This document shows positions 1 to 8,405 of a stretch of 64,000 nt of DNA, piece by piece. This stretch comes from Lacrimispora saccharolytica (lineage in GTDB: Bacteria; Bacillota; Clostridia; Lachnospirales; Lachnospiraceae): assembly GCA_016899975.1 (NCBI GenBank), contig JACJJN010000009.1, forward strand, positions 46,365-110,364. The letters run 5' to 3'. The notes beneath the pieces are model-generated. The model was not told the origin of the DNA. It searched no databases and was given only the letters and a program-made list of their open reading frames with translations. A program made the translations under genes and the position numbers. Within the stretch, counting starts at the first letter, position 1; each line of letters starts with the position of its first letter.

Positions 1-500
1 GTGAATACCGCCACCTGAAAGCGCATGCGGGAATTGCCGAGAGCCTTGGAATTCCGAAAGAAAATATCTTTTTGATGCATTCCGGAGATGTGTTGTCTTT
101 GGATGGCAATGGAGCAGAACTGGCAGCAGGACAGGCTCCGACGGGAGCGATCATGGTAGACGGTCTGGGCGTCGGTGATGTGGGAAATATTGTTCTGAGA
201 GACCGTCAGCATCTGTCGGAAGACGGTATCATGGTCGTTGTGCTCACATTGGAGAAGCGGAGCAATCAGCTTCTGGCGGGACCGGATATTGTTTCCCGCG
301 GTTTTGTATATGTGCGTGAGTCCGAGGATCTGATGGGCGATGCGCGTGAAGTGGTGGAGGAAGCGCTGGATTCATGCCTGAACCGCCATATTTCCGACTG
401 GGGCAAGATAAAATCGACGATCAAGGATGCTCTTGGAGACTTTGTATGGAAACGTACCAAGAGAAGGCCGATGATCCTGCCGATTATCATGGAGGCTTAA
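1..500 (+). CDS. rnj: Ribonuclease J, C-terminal part (partial at window edge)
   Basis: This is the end of an RNase J, a metallo-beta-lactamase-fold 5'-3' exonuclease/endonuclease that processes mRNA and rRNA in the cytoplasm. The open frame enters from outside the window (codons start at base 3) and begins with EYRHLKAHAGIAESLGIP, followed by FLMHSGDVLSLDGNG and later GPDIVSRGFVYVRES, typical of the late beta-CASP and C-terminal region of the family. The catalytic HxHxDH motif lies upstream and is not visible. The stop is only 3 bases before the YlbF-like gene, so the two are probably cotranscribed. Whether this is J1 or J2 cannot be told from the fragment. Confidence 0.9.
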   Translation, partial: EYRHLKAHAGIAESLGIPKENIFLMHSGDVLSLDGNGAELAAGQAPTGAIMVDGLGVGDVGNIVLRDRQHLSEDGIMVVVLTLEKRSNQLLAGPDIVSRGFVYVRESEDLMGDAREVVEEALDSCLNRHISDWGKIKSTIKDALGDFVWKRTKRRPMILPIIMEA

Positions 501-503
501 AAG

Positions 504-839
504 ATGGATAAGGTGTCAGAATGTCTGGACAGTCTGGTTCTTGAAATGCAGGAGAGTAAAGAATATCAGAATTACCTGTGGATGGAACAGGAGATTTCGA
601 AGGATCCGGAACTGAAAAGAAAGATTGACGATTATCGCATACGGAATTACCGCCTGCAGCAGGCGGAGGATGTGGATCTGTTCGATGCGGTGGATTCCCT
701 GGAACATGATTTTTATGATCTGAGGAAAAATCAGAAGGCAAACGCATATCTGGAAGCGGAACTGGCCGTCTGTAAGATGATCCAGAAGGTTCAGCAGCGT
801 ATTACGGATGAAATCCATGTATTTGTACCTGAATATTGA
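504..839 (+). CDS. YlbF/YmcA family regulator
   Basis: A 111-residue, highly charged, probably all-helical protein of the YlbF/YmcA (DUF964) family. In Bacillus, YlbF, YmcA and YaaT form the Y-complex that works with RNase Y in mRNA maturation and affects competence, biofilm and sporulation; that role is family knowledge, not shown here. Visible features are the N-terminal heptad-like stretch and the segment YFLRKNQKANAYLEAE-like (around residues 75-90, here DLRKNQKANAYLEAELAV) that typifies the family. It begins 3 bases after the RNase J stop, a sensible neighbour for an RNA-decay accessory protein, and the MltG-like gene follows 15 bases later behind an AGGAAGGAG site. Confidence 0.8.
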   Translation: MDKVSECLDSLVLEMQESKEYQNYLWMEQEISKDPELKRKIDDYRIRNYRLQQAEDVDLFDAVDSLEHDFYDLRKNQKANAYLEAELAVCKMIQKVQQRITDEIHVFVPEY

Positions 840-854
840 CAGGAAGGAGTACCT

Positions 855-1286
855 ATGGGCACAAAGAAGAAGGATGCCGGCTATCATGCCGCAGTGACCG
901 GGGCGAGGGGGATACTAAAGACATTGATCTATATCTGCCTGCTTTTACTGCTTGTGTTTGCGGGTAAAACGGCATACGATTTCGGGTACGACATTTTCGT
1001 TCAGCAGCCGGTGGCGTCGGAAGAAAACGGTCAGGATATTACGGTAGAAGTGACGGAAAACATGGGAGTGAGAGAAATCGGTGAGATGCTGATCGAGAAT
1101 GGGCTGATCGACGAAAGCCTGAGTGTTTTCCAGGCACAGGTTGTGTTTTCCGGATTTAAAGATTCCCTGCAGCCGGGCACCTATATTTTGAATACATCGC
1201 AGACGGTGGATGAAATGATTCAAATCCTGGCGCGAGAGAATACGGAAGGCCAGCCAACGGCAGAAGATACAGCGGAACAGCAGTGA
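855..1286 (+). CDS. Short MltG/YceG-like membrane protein without catalytic domain
   Basis: A 143-residue protein with one membrane helix (about residues 20-42) and an extracytoplasmic region resembling only the LysM-like N-terminal subdomain of endolytic transglycosylase MltG: ITVEVTENMGVREIGEML, then GLIDESLSVFQAQ and LQPGTYILNTSQTVDEMI. A full MltG is about 330-380 residues and carries its catalytic glutamate in the second half, which is absent here; the frame simply ends with an acidic Q/E tail. It is therefore unlikely to cleave glycan by itself and may bind peptidoglycan or a partner. It has a strong AGGAAGGAG ribosome site and sits in line with its neighbours. No frameshift that would restore a catalytic domain is seen downstream. 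Confidence 0.7.
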   Translation: MGTKKKDAGYHAAVTGARGILKTLIYICLLLLLVFAGKTAYDFGYDIFVQQPVASEENGQDITVEVTENMGVREIGEMLIENGLIDESLSVFQAQVVFSGFKDSLQPGTYILNTSQTVDEMIQILARENTEGQPTAEDTAEQQ

Positions 1287-1322
1287 GGAGGAAGCTCTGG
1301 CATCGCCTGAGCGGAAGAAGTT

Positions 1323-2003
1323 ATGATAACAGAGGAACGCATGACCGCGTATATCAATTCCCTGGACACAGGGCATACGCCGTTTCTGGAAAAGCTGGAG
1401 CAGGAGGCAAAGGCAGCCCATGTTCCGATCATCCGCCGGGAGATGCAGAGTTTTCTGAAAGTTTTTCTGGCAGTGCAGAAACCCAAGCGGATCCTGGAAG
1501 TGGGAACGGCCGTAGGGTTTTCGGCGATCCTGATGGCGGAATATGGAGTGCCGGAGGCAAGGATCACGACGATCGAGAATTATGAGAAACGTTTTCAGGT
1601 GGCGGAGGAGAATTTCCACAGATCCGGTTACGAAGACCGCATCACGTTTCTCAAAGGGGATGCGGCGGAAGTGATGAAGACGCTGGAGGGTCCGTATGAC
1701 CTGATCTTTATGGACGCGGCGAAAGGTCAGTATATTCATTTTCTGCCGGAAGTGCTGAGACTTCTGAGAGACGGAGGCGTTTTGATTTCGGACAACGTGC
1801 TGCAGGATGGGGATGTGATCGAATCCCGTTTTGCGGTGGAGAGGAGAAACCGTACCATTCATAAAAGAATGCGGGAATACCTTTACACACTGAAGCATCA
1901 TCCGAATCTGCTGACGTCCATTATCCCTCTGGGAGACGGGATCACAGTCAGTGTAAAACAGGAAATGCCGCAGAAAAAGGTGCGGCAGGAGCAAGAAGTA
2001 TAA
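1323..2003 (+). CDS. Class I SAM-dependent O-methyltransferase
   Basis: A 226-residue protein of the caffeoyl-CoA/catechol O-methyltransferase family (Methyltransf_3 type). Motif I that binds S-adenosylmethionine is ILEVGTAVGFSAILMAE at residues 57-73, and the metal/substrate region is YDLIFMDAAKGQY with Asp131. The start was placed at ATG 1323, giving the usual family N-terminus MITEERMTAYINSLD; the ribosome site in front is weak (GGAAGAAG). In Firmicutes this gene commonly sits just before U32 peptidase genes, as here, and some relatives (TrmR/YrrM) methylate 5-hydroxyuridine in tRNA wobble position 34; with the U32 partner this is a plausible but unproven role. Confidence 0.85.
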   Translation: MITEERMTAYINSLDTGHTPFLEKLEQEAKAAHVPIIRREMQSFLKVFLAVQKPKRILEVGTAVGFSAILMAEYGVPEARITTIENYEKRFQVAEENFHRSGYEDRITFLKGDAAEVMKTLEGPYDLIFMDAAKGQYIHFLPEVLRLLRDGGVLISDNVLQDGDVIESRFAVERRNRTIHKRMREYLYTLKHHPNLLTSIIPLGDGITVSVKQEMPQKKVRQEQEV

Positions 2004-2020
2004 AGATAAAAGCATCAGAT

Positions 2021-2064
2021 AAAAAGGCATAACGATGCGGCGGATGCCGCAAAGATGCCTTTTT
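2021..2064 (+). terminator. Terminator-like hairpin between the methyltransferase and U32 genes
   Basis: AAAAAGGCAT pairs with ATGCCTTTTT around an inner GCGGCGGATGCCGC palindrome, followed by a T-rich run. It lies only about 20 bases before the U32 start, so read-through or a promoter inside must serve that gene. The inner GGCGGATGCCGCAAA matches part of the intergenic repeat family described elsewhere in the window. Confidence 0.55.
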
Positions 2065-2085
2065 GTTGTTAGAATGGAGGAAATT

Positions 2086-3315
2086 ATGAGAAAACCGGAA
2101 TTGCTGGTGCCTGCCAGCAGCCTGGAGGTTTTGAAAGTAGCCGTCACGTTTGGGGCGGATGCTGTCTATATCGGCGGAGAAGCTTTTGGACTGCGTGCGA
2201 AAGCAAAGAACTTTTCGATGGAAGAGATCAAGGAAGGAATTGCATTTGCCCATGAGCACGGTGTCCGTGTCTATGTCACCGCCAATATCCTGGCGCATAA
2301 CGGAGATCTGGAGGGTGTCAGGGCTTATTTTGAAGAGCTGAAGGAAATCGGACCGGACGCGCTGATCATTTCGGATCCGGGCGTTTATCAGATCGCGAAG
2401 GAAGTATGTCCGGAAATTGAGCGTCATATCAGCACACAGGCGAATAATACCAACTACGGAACGTACCAGTTCTGGTATGGTTTGGGGGCAAAGCGTGTGG
2501 TTTCCGCCCGGGAACTTTCCCTGGAGGAACTGAAGGAAATACGCAGACGGATCCCTGAGGATATGGAGATTGAGACATTCGTTCACGGGGCGATGTGTAT
2601 TTCCTACTCCGGAAGATGTCTGCTGTCCAATTTCTTTACCGGAAGGGACGCTAACCAGGGTGCGTGTACCCACCCGTGCCGGTGGAAATATTCGGTGATG
2701 GAGGAGTCGAGGCCGGGAGAGTATTTTCCGGTGTATGAAAATGAGCGGGGAACCTATATTTTCAACTCCAAGGATCTGTGCATGATCGAGCATATCCCGG
2801 ATCTGATCGATGCGGGGATCGACAGCTTTAAGATCGAGGGACGAATGAAAACCGCCCTCTATGTGGCTACGGTGGCGCGTACTTACCGGAAAGCCATTGA
2901 CGATTATCTGGAGGATCCAAAGCTGTACGAGGCTCATCTGGACTGGTACCGCAGCCAGATTTCCAACTGTACCTACCGTCAGTTTACGACGGGATTTTTC
3001 TACGGAAAACCGACGGATGAGGCACAGATCTATGACAGCAATACTTATGCGAAAGACTATACTTATCTGGGAATCGTCGGGGACAAAGATGATCAGGGAC
3101 GTTACAGCATCGAACAGAGAAACAAGTTCAGTGTCGGGGAAGAGATCGAGATCATGAAGCCGGACGGAGAGAACCGGGTCGTGACGGTAAAAGCCATTTA
3201 CGACGAGGAGGGGAATTCGATGGACAGCGCTCCGCATCCAAAGCAGAAGCTCTGGATCGATCTTGGGACAGAAATGGATCGTTTTGATATTCTCAGAAGA
3301 CGGGAAATCGAATAA
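2086..3315 (+). CDS. U32 family peptidase-like protein (TrhP/YrrN/YrrO type)
   Basis: A 409-residue U32 protein. Although named peptidases, members such as TrhP/YegQ and YrrN-YrrO act in prephenate-dependent 5-hydroxyuridine formation in tRNA, probably with an iron-sulfur cluster. The family signature runs EIETFVHGAMCISYSGRC at residues 161-178, and the four conserved cysteines are C171, C178, C194 and C198 (second pair in ACTHPCRW). The TIM-barrel start KPELLVPASSLEVLKVAV is clear. ATG 2086 was chosen over an earlier in-frame ATG because TGGAGG lies 8 bases before it. With the preceding YrrM-like methyltransferase this could form a tRNA U34 modification pair. Confidence 0.88.
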   Translation: MRKPELLVPASSLEVLKVAVTFGADAVYIGGEAFGLRAKAKNFSMEEIKEGIAFAHEHGVRVYVTANILAHNGDLEGVRAYFEELKEIGPDALIISDPGVYQIAKEVCPEIERHISTQANNTNYGTYQFWYGLGAKRVVSARELSLEELKEIRRRIPEDMEIETFVHGAMCISYSGRCLLSNFFTGRDANQGACTHPCRWKYSVMEESRPGEYFPVYENERGTYIFNSKDLCMIEHIPDLIDAGIDSFKIEGRMKTALYVATVARTYRKAIDDYLEDPKLYEAHLDWYRSQISNCTYRQFTTGFFYGKPTDEAQIYDSNTYAKDYTYLGIVGDKDDQGRYSIEQRNKFSVGEEIEIMKPDGENRVVTVKAIYDEEGNSMDSAPHPKQKLWIDLGTEMDRFDILRRREIE

Positions 3316-3316
3316 A

Positions 3317-3376
3317 AAAACTGCCGCATTCACTTGGATGTTTTTCAAACATCCTTTAAGGGAATGCGGCAGTTTT
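3317..3376. terminator. Bidirectional intrinsic terminator
   Basis: AAAACTGCCGCATTC pairs with GAATGCGGCAGTTTT, with a second inner hairpin GGATGTTTTTCAAACATCC, and T runs on both strands. It separates the plus-strand U32 gene from the convergent minus-strand GH3 gene. Confidence 0.85.
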
Positions 3377-3453
3377 ATTTTAGCAGACAGTGATGAGCAT
3401 TCGGCAAACGGTGATGCGTATCTGGTAAACAGTGATGCACAGTCTGCGGAGAG

Positions 3454-5655
3454 CTATTGCTGTTTCAGCAAAGCTCCGGAAAAGTCGATGCCATATCCGT
3501 AATCATAAACGTGTCCTTCCTCGTCGGTATAAGGAGTAAGGTCAAAGGCGACGTCTTCGCAGTGGCGTTCCACGGTTTCCATATTCAGTGGGAGCTGTAC
3601 CGGCAGACGGCCTTTCGGTGACGCAGCTCCAATGATGAGATCCAGAAGCGCCTGACGGCTGACGCCAAATTCACAGAGAATTGCGTCGGCATAGGGTTCA
3701 AATTCGCTGCACACGGTTGGGTTGTGCATGGTAATGCAAACGATCACCGGTTTTTCTTTCATTGCCTTTTTGGTATTGATGACCAGATCCAGATCCTCTT
3801 CATTGGCGGCATGTACCGTTTTGCCGAGGTAGGAGCGGTTGGTGTCCTTTTGCCACCAGGTGCTTCCGGCGATGCTGGTCTCGCGGGCGCTGACGGCCTG
3901 GTAAGGGCGGTACTGGAGGCTGATGGGCACATAGGAATGATTTTCATAGCCGCCGTTGGTCAACGGGCTTTCGATAAAGACGATTGCCGCGTCTGCCTCT
4001 TCCGGTGTGGAAACTGCGTGAAAATATTCCGACAGCAGACGGTTGTGAACCGGATGCAGGAATTGTTCTTCTTCCATAAACCGCATAAATCCCTTTTTGG
4101 GGCGGATGTGGCGGTCTGGAACATAGACCTTCAGTTGTTTCTGCAGAGGAAGCGCCGCCGATTTGTTTTTCAGGAGGACGACGGAATCCAACTGCGCCTG
4201 ATAACCTGCCTGAACATATGCCTCACATCCGACGGTCCGGACGCTTTCTTCCTCGTCCAGATATGGATTTTCAAACAGACCGACCCGGAAGATATTTGTG
4301 AGGATACGGACGGCAGATTCTTCCATACGTCTGCGCATTACAGATTCGCCATAACGCTCACAGCCGATCCGGTATGCTTCCAGGATTGGTTCTTTGTCGT
4401 TGTTTCCCCCAAACTGGTCTACACCGTTCATGATGATCCGCAGGTGGCGTTCTGCCACAGAGAGGGATTCCGTTCCGAAGCATCTGCTTCCGAAAGCGTC
4501 CATGTCATCGGCGGGATCCTGAGTGATTCCCCAGTCAGTGCAGACGACGCCGTCGTATCCGCAGGAATCGCGGAGCAGATCCCGGATGATGTATTCACTG
4601 TAGGAATTTCCCACATTTTCATGATTCTTTTTGTCCTGGTTCCAGGAAACGGTGTAGTAAGGCATAACGGCAGCGGCCTTTTGCGTCGGACCGTCCAGAG
4701 CGAAAGCGCCTTCCGTGAAAGGACGCATATGCTCCTCGAAACGGCCGCCCGGATAGACAGCAAACTGGCCGAAAGAATAGTGAGCGTCACGTCCGCCTTC
4801 TCCGGTACCGCCGCCGGGCCAGTGTTTTACCATCGCGTTGACGCTCTGGCTGCCCCATCCGTCGGCGGAATCTTCCGTTGTCTGGAGAGCATCACAGTAT
4901 GCTTTCGTCATACGGATCGTCATTTCACAGTCCGGTCCCATGGTATCGGGAAGACGCATCCACCGTGGCTCGGTGCACAGATCGATCTGGGGGCCAAGGG
5001 CGGTAGTGATGCCCAGCGCGCGGTATTCACTGGAGATGATACGGGCAAACTCACGGGTACGCTCCGGGTCGAAAAGCGCCGCCATACCGATTCCCTCCGG
5101 CCATTTGGAAACTTCGCCTCCGCCGGTTTTATATTCCGCCCCACTGTCGGCGGAACCATGCCGCGGATCGGAAGAGAAATTTACGGGAATTCCGTAGGGC
5201 AGTGATTCTGCGCACGCCTGCATGGAATTTTGCCAGCGAACCGCGGTGCGGGTGTCCTGAAAGGTGGTCACCAGTACATGGCGGATGTTGTCCTGTGTAA
5301 GAAATTCTTTCTGCTGGTCGCTCATGCTCCAGGGCTCACAGCCGCTTTCCGGAAAAGATTTGCCGCCGTAGGTGGCAGGAAAAGGGGAACCGGGAAGCGA
5401 TGGGATCACCTGGTGGCTGGAGTAGAGCATCAGGCCTGCAATCGCCTCTACCGGAAGCCGTTCTGCGAGATCCTGCGCACGTTCAGTGGCGGGGAGACGC
5501 CAGTCCTCGTAGGGAAGCAGCGCACCGGTCCCGGCAAGATCCTTGAAGATCAGCCCGTCCTGTTCCAGGATTTTTCCGTTGGCGGTACCGATCTGCTTGC
5601 CATTTTCGTTCTGGTAAAGAGTATAGCCTTGTTTCTGAATTTTCTTGTAAGCCAT
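3454..5655 (-). CDS. Glycoside hydrolase family 3 (beta-glucosidase/xylosidase-like)
   Basis: A 733-residue cytoplasmic GH3 enzyme; no signal peptide or membrane segment is seen. The family fold is clear: MVKHWPGGGTGEGGRD near residue 275-290 and the nucleophile motif GVVCTDWG with Asp374, followed by a C-terminal domain containing VVLLKNKSAALPL. It would release terminal beta-linked sugars from imported oligosaccharides. Substrate (glucoside, xyloside or other) cannot be set from motifs. ATG is preceded by AGGAGGATTTTT. It is a single-gene unit, convergent with the U32 gene, and its upstream region holds a 200-bp palindrome. Confidence 0.88.
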   Translation of the reverse strand: MAYKKIQKQGYTLYQNENGKQIGTANGKILEQDGLIFKDLAGTGALLPYEDWRLPATERAQDLAERLPVEAIAGLMLYSSHQVIPSLPGSPFPATYGGKSFPESGCEPWSMSDQQKEFLTQDNIRHVLVTTFQDTRTAVRWQNSMQACAESLPYGIPVNFSSDPRHGSADSGAEYKTGGGEVSKWPEGIGMAALFDPERTREFARIISSEYRALGITTALGPQIDLCTEPRWMRLPDTMGPDCEMTIRMTKAYCDALQTTEDSADGWGSQSVNAMVKHWPGGGTGEGGRDAHYSFGQFAVYPGGRFEEHMRPFTEGAFALDGPTQKAAAVMPYYTVSWNQDKKNHENVGNSYSEYIIRDLLRDSCGYDGVVCTDWGITQDPADDMDAFGSRCFGTESLSVAERHLRIIMNGVDQFGGNNDKEPILEAYRIGCERYGESVMRRRMEESAVRILTNIFRVGLFENPYLDEEESVRTVGCEAYVQAGYQAQLDSVVLLKNKSAALPLQKQLKVYVPDRHIRPKKGFMRFMEEEQFLHPVHNRLLSEYFHAVSTPEEADAAIVFIESPLTNGGYENHSYVPISLQYRPYQAVSARETSIAGSTWWQKDTNRSYLGKTVHAANEEDLDLVINTKKAMKEKPVIVCITMHNPTVCSEFEPYADAILCEFGVSRQALLDLIIGAASPKGRLPVQLPLNMETVERHCEDVAFDLTPYTDEEGHVYDYGYGIDFSGALLKQQ

Positions 5656-5687
5656 AAAAATCCTCCTGTCTGTTTAGTAAATCTTAT

Positions 5688-5890
5688 GTAACCGTACAGC
5701 TAGTACAGCGTTTCGTAAATAACTACCCCAAATCGCTTGTCTGTTTTCCCGATTGCACAGGTCAAAAAAACTCAGCGTAGCCCGCTACGCCTGCGTTTTT
5801 TGAACTGCACACTGGAAAAAGCATTCTGCGCGCTTGGTCCAGTTATTTAGCGAACGCTGTTTTTCAAACGCGCTCTAGCTGAACTGTTAC
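5688..5890. repeat. 200-bp imperfect nested palindrome capped by repeat module A
   Basis: The outer arms GTAACCGTACAGCTAG and CTAGCTGAACTGTTAC, then ACAGCGTTTCGTAAATAACT and AGTTATTTAGCGAACGCTGT, are near-complementary across about 200 bases. A second inner palindrome pairs TGCACAGGTCAAAAAAACTC with the segment ending TTTTTTGAACTGCACA. No reading frame is convincing. It fills most of the gap upstream of the GH3 gene and could be a MITE-like or REP-like element; the terminal GTAACNGTNCAGC is shared with other intergenic copies in this window. Confidence 0.7.
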
Positions 5891-6015
5891 AATCTTATGC
5901 CTGTATTTTACGGTATCGGGGAGAGGGAATCAATAAAAGATTTTTCTGAAATAGGAAAAGATATGAGAAGAGTAATTGTATTTGAAAACAATATCTATGG
6001 AAAATCAAATGATAC

Positions 6016-6048
6016 GAAAAAACTCAGGAAATAAATTCCTGAGTTTTA
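6016..6048 (-). terminator. Intrinsic terminator of the tRNA operon
   Basis: On the minus strand AAAACTCAGGAA pairs with TTCCTGAGTTTT and is followed by a T run. It lies a few bases after the 3' end of tRNA-Cys. Confidence 0.85.
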
Positions 6049-6050
6049 AG

Positions 6051-6122
6051 AGGCGCAGACCGGATTTGAACCGGTGAATCGAGGTGTTGCAGACCTATGC
6101 CTTACCACTTGGCTACTGCGCC
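6051..6122 (-). tRNA. tRNA-Cys (GCA anticodon)
   Basis: A 72-nt cloverleaf on the minus strand: acceptor GGCGCAG/CTGCGCC with discriminator T, anticodon loop CTGCAAC giving GCA, and T-arm loop GGTTCAAATCC. No CCA is encoded, so the CCA-adding enzyme (cca, also in this window) would add it. It follows tRNA-Glu by 35 bases and precedes a terminator. Confidence 0.95.
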
Positions 6123-6157
6123 ATTCTGTATGAGATTTACTTCTGAAAAACAGAAGA

Positions 6158-6229
6158 TGACTCCGACGGGAATCGAACCCGTGTTACCGCCGTGAAAGGG
6201 CGATGTCTTAACCGCTTGACCACGGAGCC
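6158..6229 (-). tRNA. tRNA-Glu (UUC anticodon)
   Basis: A 72-nt cloverleaf: acceptor GGCTCCG/CGGAGTC with discriminator A, anticodon loop CTTTCAC giving TTC, and T-arm GGTTCGATTCC. No CCA is encoded. It is the first gene of a two-tRNA operon on the minus strand. Confidence 0.95.
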
Positions 6230-6269
6230 GATTGGCGTTGTTTTTGCTGCCGAACTTGGCAACAAATGT

Positions 6270-6298
6270 ATATTATCACAGGTTGCGATGGAATGCAA
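6270..6298 (-). promoter_or_regulatory. Promoter of the tRNA-Glu/tRNA-Cys operon
   Basis: On the minus strand TTGCAT is separated by exactly 17 bases from TAATAT, about 40 bases before tRNA-Glu. This fits a housekeeping sigma-A promoter. Confidence 0.65.
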
Positions 6299-6486
6299 GT
6301 GTTTTTTTGAAAAAATTCAAAAAATTTTATACAGTTCAAATTTTAGTTGTCAAAGCGGACTCCTTTCTGGCTTTGGAGGATGGAAGGGTATGAGAGACCG
6401 TCAGGTTTTGACCATAAAAAAGAACCTAGCGATTCCGTCGACTTTGAGGGCATGATATGGTAAAATAGCTCCAAAGGAGGTAGCGT

Positions 6487-8277
6487 ATGGCAGCGAGAGA
6501 GCAACTGAATACGATAGAAATGGTATGGGAGCTGATGAACGGAACGACCGGGCATCTGGGCAGGACGGATTTTGTTCCGCAAAAGACAATGATATCTCCT
6601 TCCTTTGGCAGATCCTGCTTTGAGGAAGCGACTCCGGAGAGTCAGGGGATCTCCAGCGAGTATTTGGCAAAAATGATCCGGGAGCTGGCAGACAGCAAGC
6701 TGACGGATATGCATCATCTGATGATCCTCCGTCATGGAAAGAAGATCTGTGAATGCGATTTTTCGCCGTATCAGAGCGGAATCTGGCATGTCACGTATTC
6801 CATGTGCAAAAGTATTACCGGAATGGCAATCGGATTTCTGGAGGCAGAGGGAAAAGTATCGCTGGATGAAGATATCCACAGGATATTTGAAGGGCATGTG
6901 GGACTGCTGCAGAAAATCCTGCGTCCGGAGATCACAGTGGAAGACCTGCTGACCATGCAGAGCGGTGTGGATTTCAATGAAATGGGTGCGATTTCCGGAA
7001 ACGACTGGGTCAGCGGTTTCCTTGACGCGCCGGTTCGTGGGACTCCGGGTACCACGTTTGAATACAACAGTATGAATTCTTATATGCTGTCTGCGATCGT
7101 CACGGAACGGACGGGAATGTCCATGATGGAATACCTGACCCCGCGCCTGTGGGAACCTCTGGGAATTAAGCATATTTTCTGGGAGAGCTGTCCGGCGGGG
7201 ATCACAAAAGGCGGCTGGGGACTGTTCCTGTGTCCGGAAGATGCGGCGAAGCTGGGGCAGCTGTATCTTCAGGATGGTATCTGGGAAGGAAAACGGGTGC
7301 TTCCGGAGGGATGGGTGGAACGTTCCACAGCGGTTCATTCCATGCCGGATGAACGAATGGGAAAATATGGATACGGATATCAGATCTGGATGGAGGAGCG
7401 TCCCGGCAGCTATGCGTTTAACGGGATGCTCGGACAGAATGTGCTGGTTCTTCCGGATCTGGAGATGGTTTTGGTGACCAATGCGGGAAGCAATGAGTTG
7501 TTTGTGAACTGCGATCTGCTGCGGATCCTGAGAAAGTATTTCGGAAAGGATTTCAGCGCTGCGGAGCATCTTCCGGAGGATGAATGGAAACAGCGGCAGC
7601 TTGCGATCCTGCAGCGGAAGATGGCAGGGATTCAGTATGACAGAGCGCCGATCCTTCGGGGAGGCTGGAAAAATCATTGCCCTGGCAGGAGAAACGCTGC
7701 GGCAGAATATGGCAGGGAGAAGCTTCTGGACGGAAAGATGTATCAGATGGAAGACGTCCATGTGGGGCTGTTTCCGCTGGCGATGCAGGTGTTTCACAAT
7801 AATTTTTCCAATGGAATACAGAAGATGGGCTTTTGCTATAAACAGGGAAGGCTGTACCTTCTGCTGGAAGAAGGAGAGGATCATCACAGGATAGAACTTG
7901 GCAGAAACGGCGCTGCGGTAAGTACGGTGGAAGTAAACCAGGAGAAATATCTGGTGGCAGCGACCGTAGAATTTGCGTCCAACGAGGATGGGATCCAGGT
8001 GCTGAAGATCGGGATTGCCTTTCTGGAAGAGGCGATGCGCAGGACTTTGAGGATTTATTTCCATGGGGACCGGATCGAAGTGCGCTGGAACGAAACGCCG
8101 GGCTGCGCGCTGATCATGGAAGGGCTGGAAAGTATTATGTCGGAAATGACGGGGAAATTTCTCAGCTATATCAAGGAGAGAGGCGGGGATGAAGTGATCC
8201 ATCTGCTGATGAAGCGGACGATCGAACCGGTGGTGTACGGGACTCTGATCCAGTCCGGAGAAGAAGACGACACATGA
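6487..8277 (+). CDS. Serine hydrolase of the class C beta-lactamase family
   Basis: A 596-residue serine beta-lactamase/penicillin-binding-fold protein (Pfam Beta-lactamase, AmpC/EstB-like). The nucleophile motif SxxK is S105-M-C-K108 within HVTYSMCKSITG, and the YxN-type motif is Y193-N194-S195. The first 370 residues form this domain; the rest is an uncharacterised C-terminal extension. No signal peptide is visible, so it probably acts in the cytoplasm as an esterase or peptidase rather than giving antibiotic resistance. ATG is preceded by AAAGGAGG at a good distance. It stands alone between the tRNAs and a terminator. Confidence 0.82.
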   Translation: MAAREQLNTIEMVWELMNGTTGHLGRTDFVPQKTMISPSFGRSCFEEATPESQGISSEYLAKMIRELADSKLTDMHHLMILRHGKKICECDFSPYQSGIWHVTYSMCKSITGMAIGFLEAEGKVSLDEDIHRIFEGHVGLLQKILRPEITVEDLLTMQSGVDFNEMGAISGNDWVSGFLDAPVRGTPGTTFEYNSMNSYMLSAIVTERTGMSMMEYLTPRLWEPLGIKHIFWESCPAGITKGGWGLFLCPEDAAKLGQLYLQDGIWEGKRVLPEGWVERSTAVHSMPDERMGKYGYGYQIWMEERPGSYAFNGMLGQNVLVLPDLEMVLVTNAGSNELFVNCDLLRILRKYFGKDFSAAEHLPEDEWKQRQLAILQRKMAGIQYDRAPILRGGWKNHCPGRRNAAAEYGREKLLDGKMYQMEDVHVGLFPLAMQVFHNNFSNGIQKMGFCYKQGRLYLLLEEGEDHHRIELGRNGAAVSTVEVNQEKYLVAATVEFASNEDGIQVLKIGIAFLEEAMRRTLRIYFHGDRIEVRWNETPGCALIMEGLESIMSEMTGKFLSYIKERGGDEVIHLLMKRTIEPVVYGTLIQSGEEDDT

Positions 8278-8347
8278 TACCCCAGCAATAACTGCTGCAG
8301 GGATTGGCTGCAATTCGTTTTTTAAAAGAATGGGAAGAAGATAGTAT

Positions 8348-8391
8348 AAAGATCGCCCGGCGGCTGTTATAACGGCAGCTGGGCGATCTTT
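8348..8391. terminator. Bidirectional intrinsic terminator
   Basis: AAAGATCGCCC pairs with GGGCGATCTTT around a GGCGGCTG/CGGCAGCT inner stem, between convergent genes for the serine hydrolase and the PfoR-like protein. Confidence 0.8.
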
Positions 8392-8405
8392 AGATATTTG
8401 AGCGA

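Noticed and set aside
945..2147. 400-residue minus-strand frame
   Set aside because: Antisense to the MltG-like and methyltransferase genes and crosses the hairpin between genes.
3724..5205. 493-residue plus-strand frame
   Set aside because: Antisense of the GH3 gene, whose catalytic motifs are clear.
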